Origin: Mycobacterium paraseoulense
GTDB taxonomy: Bacteria; Actinomycetota; Actinomycetes; Mycobacteriales; Mycobacteriaceae
Reading direction: 5' to 3'
Assembly (NCBI RefSeq): GCF_010731655.1
Contig: NZ_AP022619.1
Location: forward strand, 5,580,001-5,644,000
Length of the DNA: 64,000 nt
Each line of letters opens with the position of its first letter. Position 1 is the first letter of the stretch. Under the pieces are notes generated by a model. That model did no database searches and had not been told where the DNA came from. It saw nothing but the letters and a program-made list of their open reading frames with translations. Below, piece after piece: positions 50,248 through 58,682 of the stretch. The position numbers and the translations under genes were made by a program.

Positions 50248-50607
50248 ATGAACATCGGTAACTCGACCATGGTCATCGCACGTCCCACAGGAGTGCGCAG
50301 GATTTCACGTGCCGCCCTACTCGCCGGGGCGATCGCCCTCGCAGCCAACGCCTTCGGACACATCGCGATCGCCAGCGCCGAATTCAACTGGAATACGTAC
50401 AACAACTGCATGCACCAGCCGCACGCCGAGGACTCTGAAGAGACCTACCACGCGGCTTGCTGCCTCTGGGCCCACGGAACCTGGAACCAGAACACGCATG
50501 TGTGTACGGCGGCTATGGACCGCAACGGAGTCACTCCGGACATCCCGGTGGGGCCCAAGCTGGGGTCCACCCTCCCGCCGGTACCACCACACTCGGCGTC
50601 CCGGTGA
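50248..50607 (+). CDS. Small secreted Cys-rich protein
   Basis: A 119-aa protein from the ATG at 50248 (GAAGGAGA before it). A signal peptide (AALLAGAIALAANAFGHIAIASA) precedes a mature part with NNCMHQPHAEDSEETYHAAC, CLWAHGTWNQNTHVCTAAMD and a Pro-rich tail. Four cysteines could form two bonds. Similar small exported proteins occur in mycobacteria. It is flanked by the 16-bp direct repeat described under findings. Confidence 0.72.
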   Translation: MNIGNSTMVIARPTGVRRISRAALLAGAIALAANAFGHIAIASAEFNWNTYNNCMHQPHAEDSEETYHAACCLWAHGTWNQNTHVCTAAMDRNGVTPDIPVGPKLGSTLPPVPPHSASR

Positions 50608-50689
50608 GCTGACAAACCGGTTCGTCACGCCGGCCCTTCGTCTGCGTGGTTCCTATGTTGCGGCAATGGTTTTGGGGAGCACCGGCCCG

Positions 50690-50982
50690 ACGCGAACCCC
50701 GCGCTGAAGGCGGCGCATCGGTTGTGGGCCAACGACGCGCTGCCCGGGCAGTCCGCGCAGACGCTGCCGCGGCCCAAGGACTTCGCCGCCCTGATGTCGC
50801 TCGTCACGCCGGAGCAGGTGGCCGAGACCATCACCTGCGGGCCGGACCCGGAGAAGCACGTCGCGCGGGTGCGCACCTACCTCGACGCCGACATCGACGA
50901 GGTGCACGTCCAACAGATCGGCCCCGACATGGACGGGTTCTTCGCGGCGTGGGAACGCGACGTGCTGCCTCAGCTGCGCTGA
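50690..50982 (+). pseudogene. LLM-class F420-dependent oxidoreductase, C-terminal remnant
   Basis: NPALKAAHRLWANDALPGQS, PEQVAETITCGPDPEKHVAR and DIDEVHVQQIGPDMDGFFAA, ending AWERDVLPQLR, are the last 95 residues or so of an F420-dependent luciferase-like oxidoreductase. The barrel's N-terminal two-thirds are absent. Its end overlaps the adhE stop region by 13 bp. Confidence 0.78.
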
Positions 50983-53621
50983 GCCTCAACTCGCGGGGGT
51001 GATTGCCCGAGAACGGCATCGCCGTAGAAGCCCACCCGAAGCAACGCGGTGATCTCGCTGACCAACGGCATCCTCGGATTCGTGCGGTTGCTGAGGTCCT
51101 CGAACGCCGTCATCGCCAACGCGGGCAGCGCCGCCAGGAACTCCTTTTCGTCGACGCCGTACTCCCGCAGCGATCGCGGCATGTTCAGTCGGACGAGCAG
51201 ATCGTCAACCCCGCCGAACAGCCGGGCTCGGCAGTCCTCGGGCTCGTGACCACCGAAGATCAACTGGCCGAGCTGCGCGTATTTGTCCGGCGCCACGTAG
51301 GCGGAATATCCCGGCGCGGGCATGAATTTGCTCGGCAGGCTTGCGTTGTAGCGCAGCACATGCGGCAGGAATATCCCGTTCGCCCGGCCATGCGAGATCC
51401 CGAATCTGGCGCCGACGGCATGGGCGAGCGCATGGTTGGTCCCGACGAACGCGTTCGAGAAGGCGAGCCCCGCCAGGGTTGCCGCGTTGGACATGCTGGT
51501 TCGCGCGGATAGATCGTCGGGATGGTCGTACGATCTCGGCAGCGCGTCGAAGATCAGTCGCGCCGCCTGGGCGCACAACGCGTCCGTATAAGGCGAGGCG
51601 AAGATCGAGACCACCGCCTCCAGGGCGTGGGTCAGCGCGTCGATACCGGTGTCGGCGGTCAGCTTTTGCGGCATCGAGGAGGTCAGGACCGGGTCGACGA
51701 TCGCGAGATCGGGCACCAGGCTGTAGTCGACGAGCGTCTCCTTCTTGCCGCGTACCGTCAGCACCGCCGCCGGCGAGACTTCCGAACCGGTGCCCGATGT
51801 CGTTGGGACGGCGACCAATTGGACCCGGTGACGGTCGGTCGGATAGTCGGCGACGCGCTTGCGCGGGTCGAGAAACGGCATCGTCAATTCGTCGATGCTT
51901 TTCTCCGGGTGTTCGTAGAACAGCCTGATCGCCTTGCCGGCGTCGAGCACCGAGCCGCCGCCGATGGCTATCAACAGATCGGGCTGGACCCGCTCCAGCA
52001 GCGCGACGCCGCGGCGGATGGTCGTCTCATCGGGCTCTGGTGTCACCTCGCTGAACACCTGCACGTGCTTGGTGCGCAACTTGCCCCGCAGCAGGTCGAC
52101 GACGCCGCGCTCTTCGGTCAGGGCATCGGTGATCACCACGACGATTTCGCAGTCGAGCTCACGCAGGTTGTCGAGTGCACCTTCGTTGAAGTAGGTGTTG
52201 GCCGGCACGCGAAACCACTGCGGCGGCGTGCGGCGCCGTGAGACGGTCTTGATGTTCAGCAGCTGCCGGTAGTTGACGTTTTCCGTCGTGCTCGACCCAC
52301 CCCAGGTGCCGCAACCCAACGAGAAGGTGGGGGTCAGGTCGTTGTAGACCCCGCCGAGAGCTCCGACCGCGGTGGGTGCGTTCACCAGGATGCGGCCGGT
52401 GCGCACCGCCAGACTGTATGCCTCGATGACGCCGTCGTCATTCGCGTAGATCGCCGAGGTGTGGCCCAGTCCTCCGTGCTCGGTGACCAGGACGGCGACG
52501 TCGATGGCGTGCTCGACACTGCGCGCCCGCACCACCCCGAGCACGGGCATCAGCTTCTCCTGCACCAGCGGGTGCGAGGCGAGTTCCTCCAGGTCGGCCG
52601 GCAGCGGCGCCAGCAGCACCTTCACCGTCGGTGACACGCTGAAGCCTGCTCGGGCGGCCAGCTCCGACGCCTTCTGTCCGACCGCCTCGTGCGCGATCTT
52701 GTCGCCGCAGCCAAACGCGAACTCTGCCAGAGCGTTCGCCTCATCCGGGGTGAGCAACCGGGCGCCCATCCGCTCGAACTCGGCGATCACCTCGTCATAC
52801 ACTTCGTCGTCGATGACGCAGGTTTGCTCGGCCGGGCAAATGACCGACGAATCAAAGGTTTTCGAGATCAGGATGTCGACGACGGCGCCCTTGAGGTCGG
52901 CCGTCTTGTGAAGGTAGATCGGTGCATTGCCGGGACCGACGGACAGGCCGGGCTTGCCGGCCGAATTCGCCAGCGCGACGATCTTCGGTCCACCGGTCAC
53001 CCAGATGAAATCGACTCCTGGGTGTTTGAACAGATAGTGCGTCACCTCATGCGCGGCGTCGGGGATGACCTGCAGCGCACCGGGTGGCATCCCGGCCGCC
53101 TCGGCCGCCGCGCGGATGATCTCCAGGCTGCGCTCGCAGCAGCGCACGGCATACGGTGACGGTCGGAAAAGAACCGCGTTGCGGGTCTTGGCGGCGACGA
53201 TCGCCTTGAACAGCACCGTCGACGTCGGGTTGGTCACCGGGGTGATCGCCAGCACGACCCCGATCGGCTCGGCCAGGTAGGCGATGTTGTGCTCGACGTC
53301 CTCGTCGATGACCCCCACCGATTTCTTGTCACGCAGGTAGTCGTGCAGGAACTCGGTGGCCACATAGTTCTTGACCACCTTGTCCTCGAACACACCGAAA
53401 CCCGTCTCCTCGATGGCGACGGCCGCCAGTTCCCCGGCGGCGCGTACCCCGGCGCGCACCATCGCCTCGACGATCGCATCGACCTGCTGCTGGTCGAGGC
53501 TGCGGAAGGCTCGGGCCGCCACGGCCGCCCTGTCGACGATCGCATCGACTTCGCGTCTGCGCTCCTCGGCGAGCGTGGGTGCGTCGGTGGAGGAGGCGGA
53601 CTCGGTTTGCGTTGTGGTCAT
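50970..53621 (-). CDS. adhE: Bifunctional acetaldehyde-CoA/alcohol dehydrogenase
   Basis: An 883-aa AdhE that converts acyl-CoA to aldehyde and then alcohol, or the reverse. The N-terminal aldehyde dehydrogenase half has TPVTNPTSTVLFKA and the catalytic Cys in SSVICPAEQT (C262). The C-terminal iron-alcohol dehydrogenase half has AIGGGSVLDAGKAI, VAVPTTSGTGSEVSPAAVLT, NHALAHAVGARFG and ISHGRANGIFLPHV with the iron-binding His residues. Length is normal. AdhE is best known in fermenting bacteria, so its presence in an obligate aerobe is notable. It lies beside other alcohol/aldehyde genes. Confidence 0.95.
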   Translation of the reverse strand: MTTTQTESASSTDAPTLAEERRREVDAIVDRAAVAARAFRSLDQQQVDAIVEAMVRAGVRAAGELAAVAIEETGFGVFEDKVVKNYVATEFLHDYLRDKKSVGVIDEDVEHNIAYLAEPIGVVLAITPVTNPTSTVLFKAIVAAKTRNAVLFRPSPYAVRCCERSLEIIRAAAEAAGMPPGALQVIPDAAHEVTHYLFKHPGVDFIWVTGGPKIVALANSAGKPGLSVGPGNAPIYLHKTADLKGAVVDILISKTFDSSVICPAEQTCVIDDEVYDEVIAEFERMGARLLTPDEANALAEFAFGCGDKIAHEAVGQKASELAARAGFSVSPTVKVLLAPLPADLEELASHPLVQEKLMPVLGVVRARSVEHAIDVAVLVTEHGGLGHTSAIYANDDGVIEAYSLAVRTGRILVNAPTAVGALGGVYNDLTPTFSLGCGTWGGSSTTENVNYRQLLNIKTVSRRRTPPQWFRVPANTYFNEGALDNLRELDCEIVVVITDALTEERGVVDLLRGKLRTKHVQVFSEVTPEPDETTIRRGVALLERVQPDLLIAIGGGSVLDAGKAIRLFYEHPEKSIDELTMPFLDPRKRVADYPTDRHRVQLVAVPTTSGTGSEVSPAAVLTVRGKKETLVDYSLVPDLAIVDPVLTSSMPQKLTADTGIDALTHALEAVVSIFASPYTDALCAQAARLIFDALPRSYDHPDDLSARTSMSNAATLAGLAFSNAFVGTNHALAHAVGARFGISHGRANGIFLPHVLRYNASLPSKFMPAPGYSAYVAPDKYAQLGQLIFGGHEPEDCRARLFGGVDDLLVRLNMPRSLREYGVDEKEFLAALPALAMTAFEDLSNRTNPRMPLVSEITALLRVGFYGDAVLGQSPPRVEAQRS

Positions 53622-53795
53622 GGTCGCGTTCTCGGCTCAGGAAGGGACACTGGGGTCTCCAGAATGAGCAGATGCTACGCCGTACGCGTCGATGCAAAGT
53701 AGAGCTGAAAGGCCCTCGACGGACTGGCCCGGGCAGGCCACATCTGGCGCGTGCGGACCCTCCGCGGCGCCCAGACGCGTCCGATACTGGCGCTC

Positions 53796-53990
53796 ATGCA
53801 CATCACCGTCGACTATGACCTGTGTGAGGGGCACGGGCAGTGCCTGCTGGCCGCTCCCGACGTCTTCGACATTCCCGACGGCGCCGAACAAGTCGTGGTG
53901 CTCGAGCCGGACCCGCCCGAGGCCGACCGCGAACGCCTGCTTCGGGCGGCCGCCATGTGCCCCGCACAGGCGATCCGAATCCTCAACTGA
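53796..53990 (+). CDS. 3Fe-4S ferredoxin, P450-type
   Basis: A 64-aa ferredoxin with C10-x2-H13-x2-C16 (CEGHGQC) and CPAQAI (C55). His at the position of the second Cys is common in mycobacterial P450 redox partners. It ends 8 bp inside the converging response-regulator gene. The P450 at 56130 is the obvious candidate partner, though the two-component genes lie between. Confidence 0.9.
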   Translation: MHITVDYDLCEGHGQCLLAAPDVFDIPDGAEQVVVLEPDPPEADRERLLRAAAMCPAQAIRILN

Positions 53991-54657
53991 TCCGGCCGGT
54001 TTCGGCAATGTCGTCGAGCAGCCGGTAACGCCCGGCCAACGCGGCGGCGGCAGTGCGGTTGCTGACCCGAAGCTTGTGCAGCAGCGCGGCCACCATGCGT
54101 TTGGCCGTTCGCTCGGACACCAGCATCCGCTGGGCGATGTCGCCGGTCTCCATGCCGGTCGCGAGCAGGGTCCATAGTTGGAGGTCCTGGGCGCTGAGGC
54201 TGTCCAGCAGCTCCGACGGCGGCTTTCGGGTGTTGCTCAGCAACGCATCGAGCAGCGTGCCGTCGATGACGCGCAGGCCCTCCGCGATCGTCCATAGCGG
54301 CCCCGCCAGCGCCTCGGGCCGCGCCGTCTTGGGCAGGAAACCGTCCGCGCCGGCCCGCAAGGCCTCTTCGGCCAGCGCCAGGTCCTCGGTCCCCGACAGG
54401 GCCAGCACCCGGGTCTTCGGGTGGCGCGCCTTGATGTGGCGGATGGCGGCCACCCCGCCCAGCGGCGGCATCGACAGGTCGATGATGGCGACATCGGCGT
54501 CGCAGCGGGCCACCAGGTCGGCGGCCTCCTCCACATATGTGGTCTGGCCACCGACGGTGAACAGTTCGCCCCACTCACGGCTGAGCAACAGGGCAAGGCC
54601 CTGGGCGAACAGCTCATGGTCGTCCACGATCACCACGACGTACGGCGAGCGGGTCAT
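53983..54657 (-). CDS. NarL-type response regulator
   Basis: A 224-aa regulator. Receiver domain: VDDHELFAQGLALLL (D12, D13), AIIDLSMPPLGG (phospho-acceptor D60), and GFLPKTARPE (conserved Lys). The LuxR-type HTH lies at about 150-210 (LSAQDLQLWTLLATGMETGD, then MLVSERTAKRMVAALLHKLR). It starts at the ATG at 54657. The histidine kinase diverges from it with only 24 bp between the two start codons, so the promoters must overlap the coding ends or be leaderless. Confidence 0.93.
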   Translation of the reverse strand: MTRSPYVVVIVDDHELFAQGLALLLSREWGELFTVGGQTTYVEEAADLVARCDADVAIIDLSMPPLGGVAAIRHIKARHPKTRVLALSGTEDLALAEEALRAGADGFLPKTARPEALAGPLWTIAEGLRVIDGTLLDALLSNTRKPPSELLDSLSAQDLQLWTLLATGMETGDIAQRMLVSERTAKRMVAALLHKLRVSNRTAAAALAGRYRLLDDIAETGRIS

Positions 54658-54681
54658 TGCCGCGATGCTAGCCCCAACCCT

Positions 54682-55992
54682 ATGGTCAGCTGGGTGAGAC
54701 GGCGCGATCAGCTCGAAACCACGGTGGAATTCGACGGCGAGGACTACGGGCTGGCCCGCACCGTCGTTGCGGTACGGGTCGCCGTGGTCATCTCGATCGG
54801 CGTGCTGCTGGCGATCGGCCCGCAATGGGTCCGTCAGCACACGGTGGCCACCGTCGCGGTGTTGGGCGCCGCGCTCGTCTACGCGGCCATAGTGATGGCC
54901 TATCCACAGATGGAGGTTCGTCGCACTCGGTACGCATGGCTGGTGACCGGCTTCGACTCGGCGTTCACGCTAGCGGTCATCGCGTTGAGCGGAGGCGTCT
55001 ACAGCCCGGTGGTCGCGGTGTTGGCGCTGGCGGTCATCGCCTCGGCGGCGCGGCTCTCGTTCAGGGAAACCTTGCTGGTCGCGGTCCTTCTGGGCGCCGC
55101 GTACATCCCCGTGGCGCTGACGTCGTCGCCGAGGCTTCCGGTCACCGCGGCCCCGGCACTCCAGGCCGGTTGGTCGGCTGTGTACCTGATCTTCGTCGCG
55201 ATCATAACCGCGGGGCTGTCCGCGCTCGCCGAGCGTGAACATCGCTCCCGGGTGCGCGCGCTGGTCGAGGCCGAGGCCGAACACGCCGCCGCCGATGAGG
55301 AACGTGACCTTCGGGCCCGCCTGCTGCGGTCCTACCAGTCGCAGCAGGATGGACTTCAGGTGCTTGTGCACGAGTTCCGCACTCCCGTCACGTCTTTGGA
55401 GGCGCTGACCGAGGCGCTGACTGCGGACCAGCCGATGTCGCCGGCCGACCGGGACACGAGTCTGCAGCTGGTGGCCCGGCACGTGCACCATCTGACCGAC
55501 ATGCTCGACGCCCTCTCCGACGTCGCGCTGAGCCGCCGTCCGACATTCTCGGCGGGCCGGGTCCGCCGCGTCGACGTGGCCGACCTCATCGTCGCCGCCG
55601 CCGACGCCGTCGGCCTGGCGGCGCCGCGGTTGCGGCTGAGCGTCGGCGCCGACGTCGGGGCCGTGGCCGTGAACGCCCAAGGGCTGCGCCGGCTGCTGAC
55701 CAACCTGCTGGAGAACGCCTCCCGGCACGGCCGACGTGAGCCGGTCGACGTCACCTGTTCGCGCGAAGGCGACGAGCTGGTGTTCACCGTGGCCGACCGC
55801 GGGCCGGGTATCCCGGCCGAAAACCTCGGGGAGCTGACCGCCAAGTACGTCAGCGTCGGCGGCCAACGTGGCACCGCCGGCCTCGGCCTGTGGATCGTGC
55901 AGCAGATCGCCGAAGCAATGGGTGGCCGGGTCGACTTCGCCGCGCGCGACGGCGGCGGCCTGGTCGCCAGCTTCCGCGCACCCATCGCCTGA
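54682..55992 (+). CDS. Sensor histidine kinase
   Basis: A 436-aa kinase. The N-terminal half has six or so hydrophobic helices (30-185), resembling the membrane sensor of MASE/HPP-type kinases. A linker coiled coil (EAEAEHAAADEERDLRARLL) leads to the phospho-acceptor VLVHEFRTPVTSLE (H230). The ATPase part has LLTNLLENASRHGR (N-box), VADRGPGIPAENLG (G1) and GTAGLGLWIVQQIAEAMGG (G2). It pairs with the divergent regulator. Stimulus unknown; the neighbouring alcohol/aldehyde genes are possible targets. Confidence 0.92.
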   Translation: MVSWVRRRDQLETTVEFDGEDYGLARTVVAVRVAVVISIGVLLAIGPQWVRQHTVATVAVLGAALVYAAIVMAYPQMEVRRTRYAWLVTGFDSAFTLAVIALSGGVYSPVVAVLALAVIASAARLSFRETLLVAVLLGAAYIPVALTSSPRLPVTAAPALQAGWSAVYLIFVAIITAGLSALAEREHRSRVRALVEAEAEHAAADEERDLRARLLRSYQSQQDGLQVLVHEFRTPVTSLEALTEALTADQPMSPADRDTSLQLVARHVHHLTDMLDALSDVALSRRPTFSAGRVRRVDVADLIVAAADAVGLAAPRLRLSVGADVGAVAVNAQGLRRLLTNLLENASRHGRREPVDVTCSREGDELVFTVADRGPGIPAENLGELTAKYVSVGGQRGTAGLGLWIVQQIAEAMGGRVDFAARDGGGLVASFRAPIA

Positions 55993-56129
55993 TCGCCGGT
56001 TCCATCCGCTGGCCCGCACAGGCCAGTGATTGGCACTCGCGTCTGTACCGCGCCGCCGCCGCGCTGGCCAGCATGGTTGCAGAACCGCGGTGACGTGCAC
56101 CACAGCACCGCGCGAGAAAGGGACTCCTG

Positions 56130-57404
56130 ATGACCGCACCCACGACCGCCCCCACCCACAGGGACATCGACCTGAGCGCCCGCGCGTTCTGGGCGAAACC
56201 CCCCGAAGAGCGGGACGCCGCCTTCGCCGTCCTGCGCGCGGAGAACCCGGTGCCGTGGAGCCGCCCGGCGGAGTCGGATCTGTTGCCTCCCGAGCTCAAC
56301 ACCAGGGGGTTCTGGTCGCTGACCAAACAAGACGACATCCGCATGGCCAGCCGCCACCCGGAGATCTTCTCCTCCGCGCAGGGCATCACGATGGAGGACT
56401 TCGCCCCCGAGGCGGTGGAGATCGCGCAGTCGTTCATCGCGATGGACGCCCCGCGGCACACCCAGCTGCGCGGCATCACGACGGAGGCCTTCAAGCCCAA
56501 GAACGTGCGCCGCTTGGAAGGCTGGATCCGGGGCCACGCCCACGACCTGGTCAGCGAGATGGCCCACCTCGGCGAGGGCGACTTCGTCCAGCTGGTGTCG
56601 GTGAAACTGCCCGGCCGGATCTTCGGCAGCTTCTTCGGGCTGCCCGACGGCGAACTGCGGGACAAGGCCGTCACCGCCGCCCAGCGGCTCGTGGGCTGGA
56701 CGGACCCGAACATCCGCGGCGAGCAGAGCGAACTCGAACTGTTCATGGGCGCCGTGATGGACCTGCACGAGGTCGCGACGGTCCTGATCCCCGAGCGGCG
56801 GGCCAATCCCGGTGACGACCTGATGACCTGGATGGTGCAGGCCGAGTTCGACGGCAAGAAGATGACCGACGACGAGCTGAAGGCGTTCTTCGTGTTGATG
56901 GGCGTCGCGTCCAACGACACCACGCGGCACGCCTCGGCCCACGCCATCGCCGCCCTCTCGAAGTTCCCCGACCAGCGCGCACTGCTCGTCGAGGACGTCG
57001 AGGGCCGCGTCGGCACCGCCGTCGAGGAGGTTTTGCGCTGGGGATCGCCGTTGCTGCACATGCGCCGCACCGCCACCCAGGACATCACCGTGCGCGGCTC
57101 GGAGATCAAGGCCGGCGACAAGGTCGTGCTGTGGTACTACTCGGGCAACCGCGACGAGGACGTCTTCGACGATCCCCATTCGTTCAACATCCTGCGAAAC
57201 CCGAACCCGCACATCGCCTTCGGTGGCGGCGGCCCGCACTTCTGCCTGGGCGCCGCGCTGGCCCGCACCATGCTCAAGGCGTTGCTGACCGAGGTCTACA
57301 CCCGCATCCCGGACATTTCGGCACCGGAGCCCAACTACGCCCTGGCCAACTTCATCAACGGCGTCAACAGCCTGCCGGCCACCTGGACACCCGAGAAGCG
57401 CTGA
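56130..57404 (+). CDS. Cytochrome P450
   Basis: A 424-aa soluble P450. The heme loop is FGGGGPHFCLGAALART (Cys 372). The K-helix ExxR is EEVLRWGSP. The I-helix reads VASNDTTRHASAHAIA, with Asn-Asp-Thr where many have G-x-D/E-T-T. It resembles the CYP families of mycobacteria that hydroxylate lipids or sterols (CYP124/125/142-like groups), without a confident subfamily. It is followed 16 bp later by an alcohol dehydrogenase and then an aldehyde dehydrogenase, a logical path from hydroxylation to acid. Confidence 0.95.
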   Translation: MTAPTTAPTHRDIDLSARAFWAKPPEERDAAFAVLRAENPVPWSRPAESDLLPPELNTRGFWSLTKQDDIRMASRHPEIFSSAQGITMEDFAPEAVEIAQSFIAMDAPRHTQLRGITTEAFKPKNVRRLEGWIRGHAHDLVSEMAHLGEGDFVQLVSVKLPGRIFGSFFGLPDGELRDKAVTAAQRLVGWTDPNIRGEQSELELFMGAVMDLHEVATVLIPERRANPGDDLMTWMVQAEFDGKKMTDDELKAFFVLMGVASNDTTRHASAHAIAALSKFPDQRALLVEDVEGRVGTAVEEVLRWGSPLLHMRRTATQDITVRGSEIKAGDKVVLWYYSGNRDEDVFDDPHSFNILRNPNPHIAFGGGGPHFCLGAALARTMLKALLTEVYTRIPDISAPEPNYALANFINGVNSLPATWTPEKR

Positions 57405-57420
57405 ATCCAAGGAGTTCTCG

Positions 57421-58527
57421 ATGAAAACCAAAGCCGCGGTGCTCTGGGGGCTGCACCAGAAATGGGAGGTCGAAGAGGTCGACCTCGACGGGCCCAAGGA
57501 GCACGAGGTCCTGGTCAAAATGGCCGCCGCCGGGCTGTGCCACTCCGATGACCACCTGATCACCGGCGACATGCCGATGCAGCTGCCGGTGGTCGGCGGG
57601 CACGAGGGCGCGGGCGTCGTCGTCGACGTCGGCCCGGGAGTCACCGAGGTCGCCCCGGGCGATTCGGTGGCGCTGAGCTTCATCCCGGCCTGCGGTCGCT
57701 GCGAACCGTGTTCGCGCGGCATGAGCAACCTGTGCGTGCTCGGCGCCGCCATCATCGCCGGGCCACAACTCGACGGCACCTTCCGATTTCACGCCAAAGG
57801 CCAAGGGCTGGGCCAGATGTGCGTGCTGGGAACATTCTCCGAATACACGGTGGTGCCACTGGCCTCGGTGATCAAGGTGGATCCGTCCACCGCGCTGGAC
57901 ACCGCCGCGCTGGTCGGGTGCGGAGTCACCACCGGCTACGGCAGCATGGTGCGTACCGGCGAAGCGCGTGACGGCGACACCGTGGTGGTCATGGGTGTGG
58001 GCGGGATCGGCATGAACGCGGTGCAGGGCGCACGGATCGCGGGCGCGCGCGTCATCGTCGCGCTCGATCCCGTGGAGTACAAACGCTCCCGTTCCCTCGA
58101 GTTCGGGGCCACCCACACCGCGGCGACCGTGCAGGAGGCACAGGCCCTGATCACCGACCTGACGCGCGGTCAGATGGCCGACGTCTGCGTGGTCAGCACC
58201 GATTCGGCCGAGGGAAGCTATGTGGCGCAGGCGCTGAGCCTCGTCGGCAAGCGCGGCAGGGTCGTGATGACCGCGATCCCACACCCGACCGACACCAGCG
58301 TCGACCTGTCGCTGTTCGATTTGACCCTGTACGAAAAGCAGGTTCGCGGTTCGCTTTTCGGATCGTCCAACCCACGGCACGACATACCCCGGATGCTCGA
58401 CCTGTACCGCGCCGGCCGATTGAAGCTCGACGAACTCGTCACCCGTGAATACACCCTCGAGGAGATCAACACGGGCTACGCCGACCTACACGCCGGCGTG
58501 AATCTCCGCGGGCTGATCCGGTTCTGA
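57421..58527 (+). CDS. NDMA-dependent zinc alcohol dehydrogenase
   Basis: A 368-aa medium-chain dehydrogenase. The catalytic zinc ligands are C40 (GLCHSDDH) and H61-E62 (GGHEGAGVV). The structural zinc is C91GRC94EPC97 with C105. The nucleotide motif is VVVMGVGGIGMNAVQGA. The sequence matches the NDMA-dependent class with tightly bound NAD that is known from actinobacteria. It lies between the P450 and the aldehyde dehydrogenase. Many mycobacterial homologues are linked to mycofactocin-dependent metabolism; no mycofactocin genes are seen here. Confidence 0.92.
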   Translation: MKTKAAVLWGLHQKWEVEEVDLDGPKEHEVLVKMAAAGLCHSDDHLITGDMPMQLPVVGGHEGAGVVVDVGPGVTEVAPGDSVALSFIPACGRCEPCSRGMSNLCVLGAAIIAGPQLDGTFRFHAKGQGLGQMCVLGTFSEYTVVPLASVIKVDPSTALDTAALVGCGVTTGYGSMVRTGEARDGDTVVVMGVGGIGMNAVQGARIAGARVIVALDPVEYKRSRSLEFGATHTAATVQEAQALITDLTRGQMADVCVVSTDSAEGSYVAQALSLVGKRGRVVMTAIPHPTDTSVDLSLFDLTLYEKQVRGSLFGSSNPRHDIPRMLDLYRAGRLKLDELVTREYTLEEINTGYADLHAGVNLRGLIRF

Positions 58528-58535
58528 ACCGTCCC

Positions 58536-58682
58536 ATGAGTCTCATCACCATCGCCGTCATCATTGCGGCCCCCTTGGGCATCCCGGCCGGGGTCAGCGT
58601 CGCGCACCACGCCGCCGACCGATGGACAAGCGCGGCGCGACGGCTTCGGGGAATCCGACGAACAAGAGCGAGGACCACATGA
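58536..58682 (+). CDS. 48-aa small ORF coupled to the aldehyde dehydrogenase
   Basis: MSLITIAVIIAAPLGIPAGV, a hydrophobic start that could insert in the membrane, then HHAADRWTSAARRLRGIRRT and a basic end. It starts 8 bp after the alcohol dehydrogenase stop. Its stop overlaps the next ATG (ATGA), the pattern of translational coupling. It could equally be a leader with no function of its own. Confidence 0.45.
   Translation: MSLITIAVIIAAPLGIPAGVSVAHHAADRWTSAARRLRGIRRTRARTT

Noticed and set aside
50142..50670. The 16-bp repeat as an attachment site of another island
   Set aside because: No integrase or tRNA nearby, and only one small gene between the copies.
55356..57779. 807-codon minus-strand frame
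   Set aside because: Antisense of the kinase, P450 and alcohol dehydrogenase genes, all of which are secure.
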